A stretch of DNA of 7,855 nt from the NCBI GenBank assembly GCA_934086395.1, contig CAKOIE010000042.1, forward strand, positions 1 to 7,855. Reading direction: 5' to 3'. The notes beneath the pieces are model-generated. The model searched no databases. It saw only the letters and a program-made list of their open reading frames with translations, and had not been told where the DNA came from. Of this stretch, positions 7,117-7,855 are shown piece after piece; the first letter of the stretch is position 1; the number at the start of each line of letters is the position of its first letter. Origin of the DNA: an uncultured Bacilli bacterium. GTDB lineage: Bacteria > Bacillota_I > Bacilli_A > RF39 > UBA660. Both the position numbers and the translations under genes were made by a program.

Positions 7117-7129
7117 TTGATTTAATCAA
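7117..7129. promoter_or_regulatory. Palindrome at the transcription start, candidate operator
   Basis: TTGATT-T-AATCAA is a perfect 6+1+6 palindrome lying at about +2 to +15 of the predicted start. A dimeric repressor bound here would block the promoter at 7081-7108. It is nested inside a wider AGTTG (7115-7119)/CAACT (7131-7135) inverted repeat, so it could instead be part of the RNA leader structure. No repressor gene with a helix-turn-helix is visible in the window. Confidence 0.35.
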
Positions 7130-7261
7130 ACAACTTTGGGAGTATAATTTTTCGAATATAAGTAAAGTTAAGGCTCCATAATGCGTTTTTGTCGAACCAC
7201 TTGAAAGTATTGCAACAAGTGAGTTTAAAGAAAACAAAAAAGTGAATATCATTTCACATAT

Positions 7262-7296
7262 ATAAGTCGATTTAGTCGACTTATTTTTTGTTTTTT
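7262..7296 (+). terminator. Intrinsic terminator of the leader RNA
   Basis: A perfect 9-bp stem, ATAAGTCGA (7262-7270) and TCGACTTAT (7276-7284), with a 5-nt TTTAG loop is followed by T6, G and T6 (7284-7296). It should stop transcripts from the promoter at 7081-7108 before the 90-aa ORF unless it is antiterminated. It would also end any read-through from the 951-aa gene, which has no convincing terminator of its own. Confidence 0.75.
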
Positions 7297-7352
7297 GGGA
7301 AATAAAAGTAAATGCTAGCCTCAAAATATTGAAAAAAGGAGGTTCTCGTGAT

Positions 7353-7625
7353 ATGATATCTACAGTTAAAAGAGAAATAGCAATAGAAAAAGAATTACGT
7401 TCTAAGATTGAATGGGCTTGCACTTTTAGTAATTGTGAACCAAAGATAAAGAATGGTAATTTGAGAATGGTTGAAAAAACTAATATTGCTTATGTAGAGC
7501 CACATAGTGTAGGCATTAAAGGTAAATTGTATTTATTCTTTAATGAACATGAATTTTTTTACGTAGGTAATTTAGCTAATAAATACCCACTCTCAAAATT
7601 AAGAGATTTTATCAGTGGTAACTAA
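7353..7625 (+). CDS. Small unrecognised protein upstream of the recombinase
   Basis: A 90-aa product of unknown family. The frame is open from a TTG at 7329, but that codon lies upstream of a near-perfect Shine-Dalgarno AAGGAGG (7336-7342). The ATG at 7353, 10 nt after it, is therefore the real start, and the codons from 7329 are leader. The protein begins with a basic and acidic, probably helical stretch (MISTVKREIAIEKELRSKIE), has two cysteines (in WACTFSNCEPK), and ends with a beta-rich part (KLYLFFNEHEFFYVGNLA) and a short helix. There is no membrane segment and no obvious helix-turn-helix. It lies between a terminator and the serine recombinase gene (115 bp gap), the usual place for a small excision or regulatory protein. 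That is inference from position only. Confidence 0.65.
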   Translation: MISTVKREIAIEKELRSKIEWACTFSNCEPKIKNGNLRMVEKTNIAYVEPHSVGIKGKLYLFFNEHEFFYVGNLANKYPLSKLRDFISGN

Positions 7626-7682
7626 TACTAGAAGTTTTCTTTTTATCAGCAAGTATGACAGTTAAATCATAAGATGAATTTT

Positions 7683-7727
7683 AAGTGTTAGTTAGCAAAA
7701 AGGCTTTCTAGCACTTTTATGTTTTTT
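7683..7727 (+). terminator. Terminator-like hairpin before the recombinase gene
   Basis: AAGTGTTAG (7683-7691) pairs with CTAGCACTT (7708-7716), nine pairs with one G-U. An inner AGC/GCT pairing (7694-7696 with 7703-7705) is possible. It is followed by TTTTATGTTTTTT (7715-7727). It sits directly upstream of the recombinase ribosome site AGGGAGG (7728-7734) and could attenuate recombinase expression or terminate the 90-aa gene transcript. I see no convincing promoter in 7626-7682, so the recombinase probably depends on read-through from upstream. Confidence 0.5.
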
Positions 7728-7740
7728 AGGGAGGTTTCAA

Positions 7741-7855
7741 ATGGAGAAGTTAAGTACACCATTTTCAGAAGAAAAGAAAATCGCAGGTATTTATATTAGA
7801 GTAAGTACCGAAGATCAAGCACGAGAAGAATTTAATTTAGGAAAACAAGAAGATA
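7741..7855 (+). CDS. Large serine recombinase, N-terminal fragment (runs off the window)
   Basis: Site-specific recombinase that would integrate and excise the element. Only 38 codons are visible. After about 12 residues of leader, the resolvase signature IAGIYIRVSTEDQAREEFNL appears, with the catalytic serine in RVST and the R just before it in the canonical resolvase/invertase position. The EDQAREEFNLGKQED continuation matches the large serine recombinases (TnpX/TndX type) found on Firmicutes integrative elements more than the small resolvases, but the downstream recombinase and zinc-ribbon domains lie outside the window. The ATG follows AGGGAGG (7728-7734) with 6-nt spacing. It lies at the end of the window in the same direction as the relaxase, the usual order in mobilizable elements. 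Confidence 0.9.
   Translation, partial: MEKLSTPFSEEKKIAGIYIRVSTEDQAREEFNLGKQED

Larger units (their letters stand above)
7115..7296 (+). ncRNA. Candidate structured leader RNA (attenuator, riboswitch-like element or small RNA)
   Basis: Non-coding stretch between a strong promoter and an intrinsic terminator. AACTTT (7132-7137) can pair with AAAGTT (7164-7169), and GGAG (7139-7142) with CTCC (7174-7177); the order a-b-a'-b' is that of an H-type pseudoknot. A hairpin CACTTG/CAAGTG (7198-7203 with 7216-7221, 12-nt loop) and a hairpin GTGAA/TTCAC (7242-7246 with 7253-7257) follow, then the terminator. AAGTG at 7240-7244 could pair with CACTT at 7198-7202, and GTGA at 7219-7222 with TCAC at 7254-7257, so alternative folds are possible, as in attenuators. 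It matches no riboswitch class that I recognise. A product ending at the terminator would be about 180 nt. All pairing was found by eye. Confidence 0.45.

Noticed and set aside
7138..7145. GGGAGTA as the start of a yybP-ykoY (manganese) riboswitch
   Set aside because: The rest of the conserved core is absent and the downstream genes are not metal transporters.
7109..7423. Minus-strand open frame of 104 codons across the leader region
   Set aside because: It runs antisense through a promoter, structured leader, terminator and the start of the 90-aa gene. I recognise no protein family in it, and the plus-strand signals explain the region better.
7115..7625. Type III toxin-antitoxin system (RNA antitoxin, terminator, toxin gene)
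   Set aside because: The layout is similar, but the leader has no tandem repeats and the 90-aa product is much shorter than ToxN/TenpN/CptN toxins and shows no resemblance to them.
1..7855. CRISPR array, tRNA or rRNA genes, insertion sequences
   Set aside because: No regularly spaced repeats, no tRNA-like cloverleaf, no rRNA signatures and no transposase other than the terminal serine recombinase were seen.

Overview
The window is very AT-rich, uses the standard bacterial code (TGA is a stop in the relaxase gene) and carries Gram-positive-style Shine-Dalgarno sites (AAAGGA, AGAGGTGAT, AAGGAGG). It reads as a low-GC Firmicutes (Bacillota) genome, probably a host-associated member of the Bacilli/Erysipelotrichia or Clostridia; I cannot name the species. 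The gene set is that of a mobilizable integrated element (IME or small ICE): a MOBP-type relaxase at the left, the start of a large serine recombinase running off the right edge, and accessory cargo between them.

Left module (1-1447): the last 20 codons of an upstream ORF, perhaps the relaxosome accessory gene, then a short GC-rich block with an inverted repeat that is a candidate oriT/nic region, then a complete 433-aa relaxase gene. A 12-bp perfect inverted repeat over the relaxase stop codon is the likely bidirectional terminator where the mobilization genes meet the cargo operon coming from the right.

Cargo (1446-7077): two divergent units share a 146-164 bp intergenic region with a recognisable promoter for each. 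Leftward is a tight four-gene operon with gaps of 19-26 bp. In transcription order it encodes an unrecognised soluble protein of about 204 aa, an ASCH-Nudix fusion (264 aa), a stand-alone DUF5680-like protein (156 aa), and an unrecognised protein with two transmembrane helices and a cytosolic domain (221 aa). Rightward is one large gene (951 aa) with an N-terminal PD-(D/E)XK nuclease domain of the type I restriction R-subunit kind, a central STAND/NACHT-like P-loop NTPase, and a long C-terminal region I do not recognise. That architecture matches antiviral STAND (Avs-like) effectors, so this gene is the best candidate for a phage-defence cargo. Whether the divergent operon works with it or is separate cargo cannot be decided from sequence.

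Right module (7078-7855): a strong extended -10 promoter starts three bases after the stop of the 951-aa gene. It drives a leader of about 150-180 nt with a possible pseudoknot, two hairpins and an intrinsic terminator. A 90-aa unrecognised ORF with a strong ribosome binding site follows, then a second terminator-like hairpin, then the serine recombinase. This looks like an attenuated or RNA-regulated excision/integration control region.
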